DNA of 49,144 bases, taken from contig JAGWLR010000014.1 of assembly GCA_028864885.1 (NCBI GenBank), positions 1-49,144 on the forward strand. The letters are read 5' to 3'. Source of the DNA: Burkholderiales bacterium. Its GTDB lineage: Bacteria > Pseudomonadota > Gammaproteobacteria > Burkholderiales > Burkholderiaceae_C. This document shows positions 1 to 8,958 of this stretch, piece by piece. Both the position numbers and the translations under genes were made by a program. The notes under the pieces are model-generated. The model made no database searches and had not been told where the DNA came from. It worked only from the letters and a program-made list of their open reading frames with translations. The number at the start of each line of letters is the position of its first letter. The stretch's first letter is position 1.

Positions 1-55
1 CCATACGCATTTCCTCCAGCGTGTTGTGGGCCAATGTGCGTCCGTCTCGTTTCAT
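1..55 (-). mobile_element. 5' end of an IS630-type transposase gene (partial)
   Basis: Reading the minus strand from an ATG at 55-53 gives 18 codons that run off the window edge, beginning MKRDGRTLAHNTLEEMRM. This matches my memory of the N-terminus of one group of IS630-family transposases, in which this stretch precedes a helix-turn-helix. An AAGG sequence lies just 5' of the ATG. The element end must lie between 56 and the fadD terminator at 143, but I could not fix the terminal repeat or a TA target duplication. With only 18 residues the call is tentative. Confidence 0.45.
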
Positions 56-142
56 AGACCTTTAGTTGCCTACGGTGCTCCGAAGTTCCCTTTTTGTCGC
101 ATATATTCCTGACTTATGAGTAAGCACCGAACGGGGCACATG

Positions 143-177
143 AAAAAGGCCGCCAGTGTCAGCACTAGGCGGCCTTT
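143..177 (-). terminator. Rho-independent terminator of fadD
   Basis: A perfect 10-bp inverted repeat (145-154 and 168-177, AAAGGCCGCC / GGCGGCCTTT) with a 13-nt loop is followed by a short T run in minus-strand sense. It sits 50 bases after the fadD stop codon. Confidence 0.8.
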
Positions 178-227
178 GCAGAAGGTTTACCTGAAGCCTG
201 CCTTCGCAAGCCTCCCATGGATGGGAA

Positions 228-1928
228 TCAGGCTGCTTTCTTTTCGTCTCGCAGCTCGCGGCGCAAGATCTTGCCCACGTTGGTCTTGGGCAGATCAGCG
301 CGGAACTCGATGTACTTGGGGCACTTGTAACCAGTCAATTGCTCATGGCAGAAAGACTTCAACGCAGCCTCGGTCAAGGCCTCATCCTTGCGCACCACGT
401 AGATCTTCACGGCTTCGCCAGACTTTTCATCCGGCACGCCCACGGCAGCGCACTCCAACACACCCGGATGCATGTTGACAACCTGCTCAACCTCGTTGGG
501 ATACACGTTGAAGCCTGACACCAGGATCATGTCCTTCTTGCGATCAACGATCTTGACTTGCCCGGTTGGATCCATGACACCGATGTCACCCGTGCGGAAG
601 AACCCGTCGGCCGTCATGACCTTGGCCGTTTCATCGGCGCGATTCCAGTAGCCGGCCATCACCTGCGGCCCGCGGATCGAAATCTCGCCCACGCCACCAA
701 TTTCAAGATGGTTGCCATCGTCGTCGAGGATGGCGATTTCGGTTGAAGGCAGGGGGTAACCAATCGAGCCCGTGAAAGTCTTGTTGTCCAGACGGTTGGC
801 TGTGGCCACTGGCGATGTTTCAGACAAGCCATAGCCTTCAACGATCGGGCAACCGGTGACCTTCATCCACTTCTCTGCAGTGGCTTGCTGAACAGCCATG
901 CCGCCGCCCATCGACACCTTCAAGCCCGAGAAGTCGAGCTTGGCAAAATCAGGATGGTTGGCCAAGGCATTGAACAAGGTGTTCACAGCAGGGAACTGGT
1001 TGACCTTGTACTTCTTCAGCGTCTCGATCACGGCCGGCAAGTCGCGCGGATTCGGGATCAACAGGTTCATGCTGCCCATGCGAGCAGCCATGAAGTAGCA
1101 CACCGTCAAAGCAAAGATGTGATACAGGGGCAGCGCGCAAACCACAGTCATCTGGGCATCGCCCAGCTTGCTGATTTCGGGCTTGAACCAGGCTTCGTTT
1201 TGCAGGATGTTGGCCACCACGTTGCGATGCAGCAGGGTTGCACCCTTCGAGACACCGGTGGTGCCGCCCGTGTACTGCAAGAAAGCGACGTCAGTTGACG
1301 CGATCTTGGGACGGGTGTACTTCGCTGAACGACCCTGGGTAATCGCGTCGTTGAATGCCACAACCTGACGGCCACCGGACGTCGGGATCTTGAAGGCCGG
1401 CACCATCTTCTTGACTTTGCGGACCACGAAGTTGACGATCGTGCCCTTCAACCAGGGCAGCATGTCGCCCATCGAGGCCACCACAACGTGTTTCACGTTC
1501 GTGCGCACGACCACTTCCTGCAAAGTCACAGCAAAGTTCTCAAGGATGACGATCGCCTCAGCGCCCGCATCCTTGAGTTGATGCTCAAGTTCACGTGGGG
1601 TGTACAGCGGGTTGACGTTCACCACCACATAGCCAGCGCGCAACACGGCAGCAATGGCCACCACGTATTGAGGTGTATTGGGCATCATCAAGGCGATACG
1701 TGCGCCCTTGACCAAGCCTTTGGACTGGAACCAGGCGGCCAGCGCGCGCGACAGATCATCCACTTGCGCGAACGTCCAGCGAGCGTCCATGAACGCGGCC
1801 ATGTCACGGTTGGCAAATTGTTTGAAGGACTGGTCCAGCAGATCCACCAACGAGGTGTACTCGTTCGGGTTGATTTCAGCAGGTACACCGGGCTCGTAGT
1901 GAGCCAGCCATGGTTTCGCAGCGGTCAT
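228..1928 (-). CDS. fadD: Long-chain fatty acid--CoA ligase
   Basis: Acyl-CoA synthetase of the adenylate-forming superfamily, activating long-chain fatty acids with ATP and CoA for beta-oxidation or lipid synthesis. The AMP-binding P-loop YTGGTTGVSKGA is near residues 219-230. The conserved block with GYGLSETSP and the later hinge region (TGDIG, then VDRKKDMI) lead into the C-terminal AMP-binding domain, which ends with the usual catalytic lysine region (TNVGKILRRELR). Length (about 566 aa) is normal for FadD. Two in-frame ATGs lie 6 bases apart at 1934 and 1928. I prefer 1928 because an AGAGG sequence then has a 6-base spacing. The gene is transcribed alone and has its own terminator. Two short palindromes lie upstream at 1993-2034. 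Confidence 0.93.
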   Translation of the reverse strand: MTAAKPWLAHYEPGVPAEINPNEYTSLVDLLDQSFKQFANRDMAAFMDARWTFAQVDDLSRALAAWFQSKGLVKGARIALMMPNTPQYVVAIAAVLRAGYVVVNVNPLYTPRELEHQLKDAGAEAIVILENFAVTLQEVVVRTNVKHVVVASMGDMLPWLKGTIVNFVVRKVKKMVPAFKIPTSGGRQVVAFNDAITQGRSAKYTRPKIASTDVAFLQYTGGTTGVSKGATLLHRNVVANILQNEAWFKPEISKLGDAQMTVVCALPLYHIFALTVCYFMAARMGSMNLLIPNPRDLPAVIETLKKYKVNQFPAVNTLFNALANHPDFAKLDFSGLKVSMGGGMAVQQATAEKWMKVTGCPIVEGYGLSETSPVATANRLDNKTFTGSIGYPLPSTEIAILDDDGNHLEIGGVGEISIRGPQVMAGYWNRADETAKVMTADGFFRTGDIGVMDPTGQVKIVDRKKDMILVSGFNVYPNEVEQVVNMHPGVLECAAVGVPDEKSGEAVKIYVVRKDEALTEAALKSFCHEQLTGYKCPKYIEFRADLPKTNVGKILRRELRDEKKAA

Positions 1929-1992
1929 CGCCATCCTCTTCTCTGTATCAACTCAAGGGGTTTCGCCTCGCTCGCTCCCAAACGAGCAGATC

Positions 1993-2034
1993 GGCACGCG
2001 GTGCCCGGATTCTGCAACAACCCGTGACACGGGT
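1993..2034. promoter_or_regulatory. Two short palindromes upstream of fadD, possible operators
   Basis: GGCAC-GCG-GTGCC at 1993-2005 and ACCCGTG-A-CACGGGT at 2020-2034 are both perfect inverted repeats. They lie in the non-coding interval between divergent fadD and the GMC dehydrogenase genes, about 65-105 bases upstream of fadD. Symmetry and position suit a dimeric repressor such as the TetR-type regulators that often control fadD, but no such regulator gene is in view. Confidence 0.35.
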
Positions 2035-2138
2035 ATTCCCGGCATTTACCCACCCCCTCATCTGAGTGCGCGTGTTGCCAAATCTTGCCGACTAAGAAAA
2101 CTAGGGCGAATCCCCTTCCCCATCGCACCCGATTCAGA

Positions 2139-2146
2139 GGCACAAT
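2139..2146 (+). promoter_or_regulatory. GGCACAAT promoter-like motif upstream of the GMC dehydrogenase genes
   Basis: GGCACAAT lies 62 bases before the ATG at 2209. The same octamer precedes four other genes in this window, which suggests an extended -10 element. No clear -35 box is visible. Confidence 0.3.
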
Positions 2147-2208
2147 TTAACCAATGTGACATCAGATGTTTCCTGTTTGTCTTTTCCCTCCCTCAATCAG
2201 GTTTGTCC

Positions 2209-2745
2209 ATGGCTGATCAACCTCCATCCACCTTGCCCTCGCCCAAGCGGCGATGGCTCATGAAAACCGCGGTCGTCATCGGGGCCGCTGGGGCGGCTCT
2301 GGGCGGCTCCGTGTTCTGGCATCGCGGCATGGCCGACGGCAAATTGACCGAATACGGGGCCGATGTTTTGCGCGGACTGGCTCGCGGGGTTTTGTCAGAC
2401 ATCCTCCCCAAAGAGCCTGCGCAGAGACAAGTTGCCCTCGATGCCCATGTGCGTCGCATGGACGCTTTTCTCAACAACCTGCCGCATTCGCTTCGCAATG
2501 AAATCAACGCATTACTGGGTTTGCTCGCCAATCCCCCCACTCGCTACCTGGTCGCGGGGCTCGGGCAGTCATGGTCCAGCGCCTCAGATGCCGAGATCAC
2601 TCGGGCGCTGGAGTACATGCGTCTGAACGCCTTGCCCACCACACAAATGGCCTATCACGCGGTTCGTGACATCACCTGCGTCATGTTCTTCACCGCCCCA
2701 GAAAACTGGAGTTTGGTCGGCTACCCCGGCCCCATGAACGTATGA
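2209..2745 (+). CDS. Tat-signal small subunit paired with a GMC dehydrogenase
   Basis: A 178-residue protein that resembles the gluconate 2-dehydrogenase subunit 3 type of small partner. The N-terminus has KRRWLMK followed by a hydrophobic alanine/glycine-rich stretch (about residues 14-40), a plausible twin-arginine signal. The C-terminus ends in the FFTAPENW...GYPGP motif typical of these subunits. The ATG at 2209 is preferred over an in-frame TTG at 2203. The stop overlaps the next start by 4 bases (ATGA), so the two proteins are probably made together. Since the large subunit has no signal of its own, this subunit may carry it across the membrane. The substrate is unknown. Confidence 0.7.
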   Translation: MADQPPSTLPSPKRRWLMKTAVVIGAAGAALGGSVFWHRGMADGKLTEYGADVLRGLARGVLSDILPKEPAQRQVALDAHVRRMDAFLNNLPHSLRNEINALLGLLANPPTRYLVAGLGQSWSSASDAEITRALEYMRLNALPTTQMAYHAVRDITCVMFFTAPENWSLVGYPGPMNV

Positions 2746-4352
2746 GCAAACTACCTGACCTGTTTCGTCAAGGCCAACAAAGCGGCTGGAAAACCACGGG
2801 TGGCGAACAAGGCTTGCCTGCGCAAATCACCTGTGACGTGGCCATCATTGGCACGGGTGCCGGCGCAGGCATCACCGCCGAAATCCTCACCAAAGCTGGC
2901 TTGGATGTTGTCCTGATCGAAGAAGGCCCGCTGCGTACCAGCACGGATTTCAATCAACGCGAATCCGAGGCCTACACCTCGCTTTACCAGGAAAGCGCGG
3001 CCCGTCGTTCAGCTGACAAAAGCATTTCCATCCTGCAAGGACGATGTGTCGGCGGCACCACCGTGATCAACTGGACCAGCTCTTTCCGTACGCCCCCCAC
3101 CACCTTGACCTATTGGCAGCAGCGGTTTGGGCTGAAGGATTTCACCGAAGACACGATGGCGCCCTGGTTTGAACAAGCCGAACGCCGGCTGAATGTTCAC
3201 ACATGGGAAGGGATTCCCAACGCCAACAACGAACTGATGCGAACCGGAGGGGACAAGATTGGCATCCCCACCAAGGTGATCCCCCGTAATGTGAAGGGGT
3301 GCTGGAACCTGGGCTCTTGCGGCATGGGTTGCCCGACCAACGCCAAGCAGTCCATGCTGATCACAACCATCCCTGCGGCGCTGCAAGCGGGGGCGCGGCT
3401 GTTTTATCAAACCCGCGCAGAACGATTCGACATGTCGGACGGCAAGATCAAGGCCTTGGTCTGCACCCCCATCAAACTGAACGGGGACAAGGCGACCGAT
3501 CAGACCATGCAGGTCACAGCCAAACACTATGTGGTCGCAGGCGGCGCCATCAACTCCCCGGCCCTGCTCAAGCGCTCGCAAACGCCCGACCCCTATGGCT
3601 TGCTCGGCAAGCGCACCTTTTTACACCCCGTGGCCTTCTCGTCGGCGGTGTACGAACAGCGCATCGAAGGCTGGGCTGGCGCACCTCAATCCATCTATAC
3701 CGACCACTTCCTGCACACCCAGCCTGTTGACGACAAGATCGGCTACAAGCTGGAAGCAACCCCCATGCACCCGGGTCTGACAAGCATTCTGCTGGGGGGC
3801 GTCGGCTCAACACTGGTCGAACGCCTCGGTCACTACCCAAACTCCCAGTTGATGCTGGCCTTGATGCGAGATGGCTTTCACCCTGATGCGGCAGGCGGCG
3901 AGGTCAAGCTGAACATGGATGGTTCACCCAGCCTCGACTATTCCTTGACGCCCTACATCCTCGACGGCTTCCGCCGTGCTTTGCTCAGCATGGCAGAAGT
4001 TCAGTTCGCGGCAGGCGCCAAAATGGTGCTTCCCGCACATGAACAAGGGCGGTACTACAAGTCGTGGGCAGAGGCCCAATCTGCCATCAATGCCCTGGAT
4101 ATGAAGCCCTACACGACGATTGCTGGCAGCGCACACGTCATGGGAGGCTGTCAAATGGCAGGCGACGAACGGCATGGCGTGATCCGTCCCGACGGGCAAC
4201 ATTGGCAGATCGCCAATCTTTCGGTGCACGATGGATCGATCTTCCCCACCAGCATCGGCGCCAATCCACAACTCTCGATTTACGGTTTCTCTAACCGACT
4301 GGCCACACAACTGGCCAAACGATTGACGGGCAAAGACGTCGTCCTGGCCTAA
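2742..4352 (+). CDS. GMC-family FAD-dependent dehydrogenase, large subunit
   Basis: A 536-residue flavoprotein of the glucose-methanol-choline oxidoreductase family. The FAD-binding Rossmann motif GTGAGAGITAEIL is at about residues 37-49, followed by an acidic ribose-binding position in VLIEEG. A cysteine-containing CGMGCPTNAKQS stretch sits mid-protein. The C-terminal family block has the catalytic-region GSAHVMGGCQM and then DGSIFPTSIGANPQLSIYG. It lacks a signal peptide and overlaps the Tat-signal small subunit gene by 4 bases, suggesting a periplasm-facing dehydrogenase feeding electrons to the respiratory chain. No cytochrome subunit gene is adjacent. The 3' end overlaps the convergent gene by 4 bases. 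The substrate (alcohol, sugar or sterol) cannot be told from sequence. Confidence 0.85.
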   Translation: MSKLPDLFRQGQQSGWKTTGGEQGLPAQITCDVAIIGTGAGAGITAEILTKAGLDVVLIEEGPLRTSTDFNQRESEAYTSLYQESAARRSADKSISILQGRCVGGTTVINWTSSFRTPPTTLTYWQQRFGLKDFTEDTMAPWFEQAERRLNVHTWEGIPNANNELMRTGGDKIGIPTKVIPRNVKGCWNLGSCGMGCPTNAKQSMLITTIPAALQAGARLFYQTRAERFDMSDGKIKALVCTPIKLNGDKATDQTMQVTAKHYVVAGGAINSPALLKRSQTPDPYGLLGKRTFLHPVAFSSAVYEQRIEGWAGAPQSIYTDHFLHTQPVDDKIGYKLEATPMHPGLTSILLGGVGSTLVERLGHYPNSQLMLALMRDGFHPDAAGGEVKLNMDGSPSLDYSLTPYILDGFRRALLSMAEVQFAAGAKMVLPAHEQGRYYKSWAEAQSAINALDMKPYTTIAGSAHVMGGCQMAGDERHGVIRPDGQHWQIANLSVHDGSIFPTSIGANPQLSIYGFSNRLATQLAKRLTGKDVVLA

Positions 4353-5227
4353 CGCAGACGGAGAAGACCGGCCCCAAAGTGGGGTTGGTCTACCGACTCG
4401 GTCGTTGCCAAGTCCAATGGTCGAGCCGTGGAAATGGCTCCCAGCCGATAGGCTACCCAACCACAACAGGCAGCCAAAGCCAGATGCCGCAAGCTATGCC
4501 CACTGACCCCATGGTGGGTGGCCATGAAAATCCAGCCGTCGCCCCAATCCAAGGCCTGGGCCAGCACGAAACTCACTTGCGACCTTAACCAATCCTGACG
4601 CGATAACAAATGGCCCTGCAGCGTCCAGGCCCCAGTTGCAACCATCAAGACCGGCAACATCTCCAGCCACATCAGCGGGCGCAAATCACCGGAATGGTCT
4701 GCATGCAAGGTGTACATCCACCACAAGCCGCCCATCAACGATGCCAGCAACGCCACCAAAATCGCTGCGGGCTGAGCCATCCGACGATCCACTCGCTCGG
4801 CCAGAAAGCCAAAGGCGAACATGGTCGAGGCCGCTGATTTGGGCACCTGATCCCAGATAAATGACTCATCATCGGGTGCCCAGTGGTACGCCATGCCGCC
4901 AAGCGTGGCCAGAATCTGGCAAATGAAAAAGCCAAGCCAGACCCAGCGCAGGGATTCGCTGCGCGGCAATCGAGACACCCGCCACAACCCCCACACGCCA
5001 ATCGGTATGAGGGGCAAGTGAGACCAGACATTCCAGACATTGGGCAGCCCATGCCAGCTTCGTTGATCTGCGAACTGATGCATGTGCGACACCAGCACCA
5101 CGGGGCCCCAGGCCCACAACCCCACTCCGCCCGCCAGCGCCATGGCCAGCATCAATGTCAAGGTCGCCCGGCGATTCAACGCAGACGACGACACCGAAAC
5201 GAACGGACTGGATCGATCCGAATCCAT
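4349..5227 (-). CDS. CREST-superfamily (alkaline ceramidase-like) membrane hydrolase
   Basis: A 292-residue polytopic membrane protein with about seven hydrophobic segments. Two patches recall the CREST/alkaline ceramidase metal site: YHWAPDDESFIWDQVPKS (Tyr-His-Trp, acidic cluster, then Asp and Pro) near residues 128-145, and an HHGVSGHSLRHL stretch near the C-terminus giving an HxxxH-type pair. These would bind zinc in the membrane and cleave amide or ester bonds in lipids. GGGAG is well placed before the ATG at 5227. The family call rests on motif pattern only. Whether the substrate is a ceramide is unknown. Confidence 0.6.
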   Translation of the reverse strand: MDSDRSSPFVSVSSSALNRRATLTLMLAMALAGGVGLWAWGPVVLVSHMHQFADQRSWHGLPNVWNVWSHLPLIPIGVWGLWRVSRLPRSESLRWVWLGFFICQILATLGGMAYHWAPDDESFIWDQVPKSAASTMFAFGFLAERVDRRMAQPAAILVALLASLMGGLWWMYTLHADHSGDLRPLMWLEMLPVLMVATGAWTLQGHLLSRQDWLRSQVSFVLAQALDWGDGWIFMATHHGVSGHSLRHLALAACCGWVAYRLGAISTARPLDLATTESVDQPHFGAGLLRLR

Positions 5228-5329
5228 GCACTGACTCCCTCATTCAGTCATTTGGCCGCAGTGTGGCCTCTTTCTCCCGTGGCGACAAGCTGACAAGCAC
5301 CGGGCGCGGTGGCAGTTGGATGGGCTGCA

Positions 5330-5360
5330 CAAAAACAAAAAGCCCCGCCGAAGCGGGGCT
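5330..5360 (-). terminator. Rho-independent terminator of ompA
   Basis: In minus-strand sense an 8-bp GC-rich stem (AGCCCCGC / GCGGGGCT) with a tetraloop is followed by TTTTTGTTTTTG. It begins 26 bases after the OmpA-family stop codon. Confidence 0.85.
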
Positions 5361-5385
5361 TGCGATCGATGGCTAGGCCTGCAAA

Positions 5386-6051
5386 TTACTTGTTGCGGGT
5401 ACCAACCACTTCAATTTCAACGCGGCGGTTCTTGGCGCGACCGGCTTCGGTCTTGTTGTCAGCCACAGGCTGGGCTGCGCCCTTGCCTTCGGTGTAGACG
5501 CGAGCGCTGTCGATGCCCTTCGAGACCAGATAGCTCTTCACGGCGTCAGCACGCTTGACCGACAACTTTTGGTTGTAATCGCTCTTGCCGCGCGAATCAG
5601 TGTGCCCCACGGCGACGATCACTTCCAGATTGATCTCTTTCACCTTCTCAGCCAACTCATCCAGCTTGGCCTTGCCTTCGGGCTTCAGGTTGGCTTTGTC
5701 AAAGTCAAAGAAGGCGTCAGCTGCGAAGCTCACCTTTTGCGACTGAGGCGCAGCGGGGACAGGAGCAGGAACGGGGGCCGGTGCGGGAGCGGGAACCGGT
5801 TCAGCAGCGGGGGCAGGTGCGGGAGCGGGAGCGGGAGCGGGAGCAGGTGCGGGAGCCGGAGCAGGAACGCCATCACAGCCCTGCACCCCGGTTTGAGGTG
5901 TCCATGTGTTGTCGCGCCAGCAGTATTCGCCAGTGCCGTTTTTGATGACGGTGCCGTCAGAAGCGCGCCAGTTATCCACAGCTTGAGCTTGGGCCGCGCC
6001 AGCAGCGGTGATGATGGCGATCAAGGCGGCGACTTTGTTCAGTTTGTTCAT
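5386..6051 (-). CDS. ompA: OmpA-family outer membrane lipoprotein-like / peptidoglycan-binding protein
   Basis: A 221-residue secreted protein with a signal peptide ending near AQA (about residues 20-23). It has a short WRASDGTVIKNGTGEYCWRD region and a long proline-alanine linker (about residues 63-100). The C-terminal OmpA domain (about 105-221) carries the peptidoglycan-binding pattern GHTDSRG...YNQKLSVKRADAVKSYL and the NRRVEI end. It would tether the outer membrane to the cell wall. There is no N-terminal beta-barrel, so it is not a classical OmpA porin. It is divergent from gyrA, an arrangement I recall from other Burkholderiales. Confidence 0.85.
   Translation of the reverse strand: MNKLNKVAALIAIITAAGAAQAQAVDNWRASDGTVIKNGTGEYCWRDNTWTPQTGVQGCDGVPAPAPAPAPAPAPAPAPAPAAEPVPAPAPAPVPAPVPAAPQSQKVSFAADAFFDFDKANLKPEGKAKLDELAEKVKEINLEVIVAVGHTDSRGKSDYNQKLSVKRADAVKSYLVSKGIDSARVYTEGKGAAQPVADNKTEAGRAKNRRVEIEVVGTRNK
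5755..5870. repeat. Proline-alanine codon repeat inside ompA
   Basis: Short degenerate 6-bp units coding Ala-Pro (GGAGCG, GGAGCA, GGTGCG in plus-strand sense) are tandemly repeated about 15-18 times, with a few Glu/Val interruptions. They encode the rigid linker between the N-terminal part and the OmpA domain and could vary in copy number by slippage. Confidence 0.75.
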
Positions 6052-6127
6052 ATTGGATCCTCACGTATTGGTTGCAGCGACAAGTGCGGGGCCACAAGGG
6101 TTAGCCCTTGCAACGAATGTCAAAATC

Positions 6128-6135
6128 ATTGTGCC
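6128..6135 (-). promoter_or_regulatory. GGCACAAT promoter-like motif upstream of ompA
   Basis: Minus-strand GGCACAAT lies 76 bases before the ompA ATG, in the divergent ompA-gyrA interval. It is one of five copies near gene starts in this window. Confidence 0.3.
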
Positions 6136-6221
6136 ATAGCCAACTTTTTCTGCCTTTACCGTGACATGCGACACAGAGACGATCGGACACTTGTTGCGAT
6201 CTAGAGACAGAACGAGCCAAT

Positions 6222-6227
6222 TACAAT
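6222..6227 (+). promoter_or_regulatory. -10-like TACAAT upstream of gyrA
   Basis: TACAAT differs from the consensus -10 box at one position and lies 62 bases before the gyrA ATG. No good -35 box is present at the usual distance. Confidence 0.3.
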
Positions 6228-6289
6228 CAGGTTTTTGCCAATGCAAGGGCAGCTAACCCGCTGCCCGCGCCAAAAAGAACACTGCTCGC

Positions 6290-8932
6290 ATGACGCAATT
6301 CGCCAAGGAAACCCTGCCCATCAGCCTCGAAGAGGAGATGCGCCGTTCTTACCTCGATTACGCGATGAGCGTGATCGTCGGTCGTGCCCTGCCCGATGCC
6401 CGTGACGGCCTCAAGCCCGTTCACCGGCGCGTGCTGTTCGCGATGCACGAGCTCAACAACGATTGGAACCGCCCATATAAGAAGTCGGCTCGTATCGTGG
6501 GCGACGTGATCGGCAAGTACCACCCGCACGGCGACTCGGCGGTGTACGACACCATCGTTCGCATGGCGCAGGACTTCTCGCTGCGCCACATGCTGGTCGA
6601 CGGCCAAGGCAACTTCGGCTCGGTGGACGGTGACAACGCCGCGGCGATGCGTTACACCGAAATCCGTCTGGCCAAGATTGCGCATGAAATGTTGGCCGAC
6701 ATCGACAAGGAAACCGTCGATTTCGGACCCAACTACGACGGCTCGGAAAAAGAGCCGCTGGTGCTGCCCACCCGCTTGCCTAACCTCTTGGTCAACGGCT
6801 CGGCCGGTATTGCGGTGGGCATGGCCACCAACATTCCGCCTCACAACCTCAATGAGGTCGTGGACGCCTGCCTGCATTCGCTGAAGAACCCCGACTGCTC
6901 GGTCGACGAGCTGATGGAGATCATTCCCGCGCCCGACTTCCCCACCGCCGGCATCATCTACGGCTTGAGCGGCGTGCGTGAAGGCTATCGCACTGGTCGT
7001 GGCCGTGTGGTCATGCGCGCCCGCGTGCACTTTGAAGACATCGGCAAGGGCGACCGCCAGGCAATCATCGTTGACGAGATCCCCTACCAGGTCAACAAGA
7101 AGAACCTGCTCGAGCGCATCGCCGAGTTGGTCAACGAAAAGAAGATCGAAGGCATCAGCCACATCCAGGACGAGTCCGACAAGTCTGGCATGCGCGTGGT
7201 GATCGAGCTCAAGCGCGGTGAAGTGCCTGAGGTCGTGCTGAACAATCTTTACAAGCAGACCCAGCTGCAAGACACCTTCGGCATCAACATGGTCGCGCTG
7301 ATCGACGGTCAGCCCAAGCTGTGTAACCTGAAGGATCTGATCACGGTCTTCCTGGAACACCGCCGCGAAGTGGTGACACGTCGCACTGTGTACGAACTGC
7401 GCAAAGCGCGCGAACGTGGTCACGTGCTGGAAGGCCTGGCCGTGGCGCTGGCCAACATCGACGAGTTCATCGAAACCATCAAGACCTCGCCCACGCCCCC
7501 CGTGGCCAAGCAGGCCCTGATGAGCAAGAGCTGGGATTCGTCGTTGGTGCGCGAAATGCTGTCGCGCACCGAAGGCGATGCCAAGCTGTATCGCCCTGAA
7601 GGCCTGCCCATGCAGTTCGGCATGCAGCCCGATGGGCTGTACCGTCTGTCTGACGACCAAGCCAGCGAAATCCTGCAGATGCGTCTGCAACGCCTGACCG
7701 GCCTGGAGCAAGACAAGATCATCGGCGAGTACAAAGAGGTGATGTCTCACATTGCCGACCTGCTCGACATCTTGTCCAAGCCAGAGCGCGTGTCCTTCAT
7801 CATCTCGGAAGAGCTGATCGCCATTCGTCAGGAATTTGGTCAAACCAAGCTGGGCGCCCGCCGCTCCACCATCGAGCACAACGCGCAAGAGCTGGGCACG
7901 GAAGACCTGATCACCCCGACCGACATGGTCGTGACCATCTCGCACACCGGCTACATCAAGAGTCAGCCGCTGAGCGAGTACCGCGCGCAGAAGCGCGGCG
8001 GCCGCGGCAAGCAAGCCACTGCCACGAAGGAAGACGACTGGATCGACCAGCTCTTCATCGCCAACACCCACGACTACATCCTGTGCTTCAGCAACCGAGG
8101 TCGTGTGTACTGGGTGAAGGTCTGGGAAGTGCCACAGGGCTCGCGTAACTCGCGCGGCAAGCCCATGGTCAACATGTTCCCGCTGGAAAAAGACGAGAAG
8201 ATCAACGTCGTGCTGCCCTTGACCGGCGAGTTCCGCACCTTCCCTGAAGACCACTATGTGTTCATGGCCACCGCCATGGGCACGGTCAAGAAGACCCCGC
8301 TGACCGACTTCAGCAACCCCCGCAAGGCCGGCATCATCGCCGTGGGCCTGGACGAGGGTGACGTGCTGGTGGGCGCCGCCCTGACCGATGGCAAACACGA
8401 TGTGATGCTGTTCAGCGATGGCGGCAAGGCCGTGCGCTTCGATGAAGACGATGTGCGCCCCATGGGCCGCAGCGCCCGCGGCGTGCGCGGCATGATGTTG
8501 GAAGAAGGTCAGTCGGTCATCGCCATGTTGGTGGCCGAGGACGAAACCCAAAGTGTGCTGACCGCCACCGAAAACGGCTACGGCAAGCGCACCAGCATCG
8601 TGGAGTACACCCGCCACGGCCGCGGCACCAAGGGCATGATCGCCATCCAGCAATCCGAGCGCAATGGCAAAGTGGTCGCAGCCACCCTGGTCCGCGCCGA
8701 AGACGAGATCATGCTGATCACCGACAAGGGAGTCGTGGTTCGCACTCGCGTGGCTGAAATTCGTGAACTGGGTCGCGCCACTCAGGGCGTCACCCTGATT
8801 GCTTTGGACGAAGGTGCGAAACTCATCGGTCTGCAGCGGATCGCAGAAAACGACGCTGCCAGCGATGCAGGATCAGAAACCGAAAGCGACGCGGAAGACG
8901 GCGAAAACACCGACACCGGCGAACCTTCTTGA
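6290..8932 (+). CDS. gyrA: DNA gyrase subunit A
   Basis: An 880-residue type IIA topoisomerase subunit that cuts and rejoins DNA. The catalytic tyrosine is Y122 in [10 protein letters not shown]. The quinolone-resistance region reads [11 protein letters not shown], with Ser83 and Asp87 (E. coli numbering, which matches here) in the wild-type state, so no resistance change is seen at these two sites. The C-terminal beta-pinwheel starts with a GyrA-box-like QKRGGRGK near residue 565 and shows repeated blades. The acidic tail is rich in Asp, Glu and Ser. The next gene begins within 30 bases. A long minus-strand ORF opposite this gene is a codon-bias shadow. Confidence 0.98.
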   Translation: MTQFAKETLPISLEEEMRRSYLDYAMSVIVGRALPDARDGLKPVHRRVLFAMHELNNDWNRPYKKSARIVGDVIGKYHPHGDSAVYDTIVRMAQDFSLRHMLVDGQGNFGSVDGDNAAAMRYTEIRLAKIAHEMLADIDKETVDFGPNYDGSEKEPLVLPTRLPNLLVNGSAGIAVGMATNIPPHNLNEVVDACLHSLKNPDCSVDELMEIIPAPDFPTAGIIYGLSGVREGYRTGRGRVVMRARVHFEDIGKGDRQAIIVDEIPYQVNKKNLLERIAELVNEKKIEGISHIQDESDKSGMRVVIELKRGEVPEVVLNNLYKQTQLQDTFGINMVALIDGQPKLCNLKDLITVFLEHRREVVTRRTVYELRKARERGHVLEGLAVALANIDEFIETIKTSPTPPVAKQALMSKSWDSSLVREMLSRTEGDAKLYRPEGLPMQFGMQPDGLYRLSDDQASEILQMRLQRLTGLEQDKIIGEYKEVMSHIADLLDILSKPERVSFIISEELIAIRQEFGQTKLGARRSTIEHNAQELGTEDLITPTDMVVTISHTGYIKSQPLSEYRAQKRGGRGKQATATKEDDWIDQLFIANTHDYILCFSNRGRVYWVKVWEVPQGSRNSRGKPMVNMFPLEKDEKINVVLPLTGEFRTFPEDHYVFMATAMGTVKKTPLTDFSNPRKAGIIAVGLDEGDVLVGAALTDGKHDVMLFSDGGKAVRFDEDDVRPMGRSARGVRGMMLEEGQSVIAMLVAEDETQSVLTATENGYGKRTSIVEYTRHGRGTKGMIAIQQSERNGKVVAATLVRAEDEIMLITDKGVVVRTRVAEIRELGRATQGVTLIALDEGAKLIGLQRIAENDAASDAGSETESDAEDGENTDTGEPS

Positions 8933-8958
8933 ACCCCCTTCACGACACGAGTCACAAC

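Noticed and set aside
5755-5870. Tandem short repeats taken as a possible CRISPR or minisatellite
   Set aside because: They are in-frame Ala-Pro codons of the ompA linker, without spacers.
6227-8653. An 808-codon open frame on the minus strand opposite gyrA
   Set aside because: Its translation is low-complexity (His, Gln, Ala, Val rich), lacks any family motif and mirrors the codon bias of gyrA. It is an antisense shadow.
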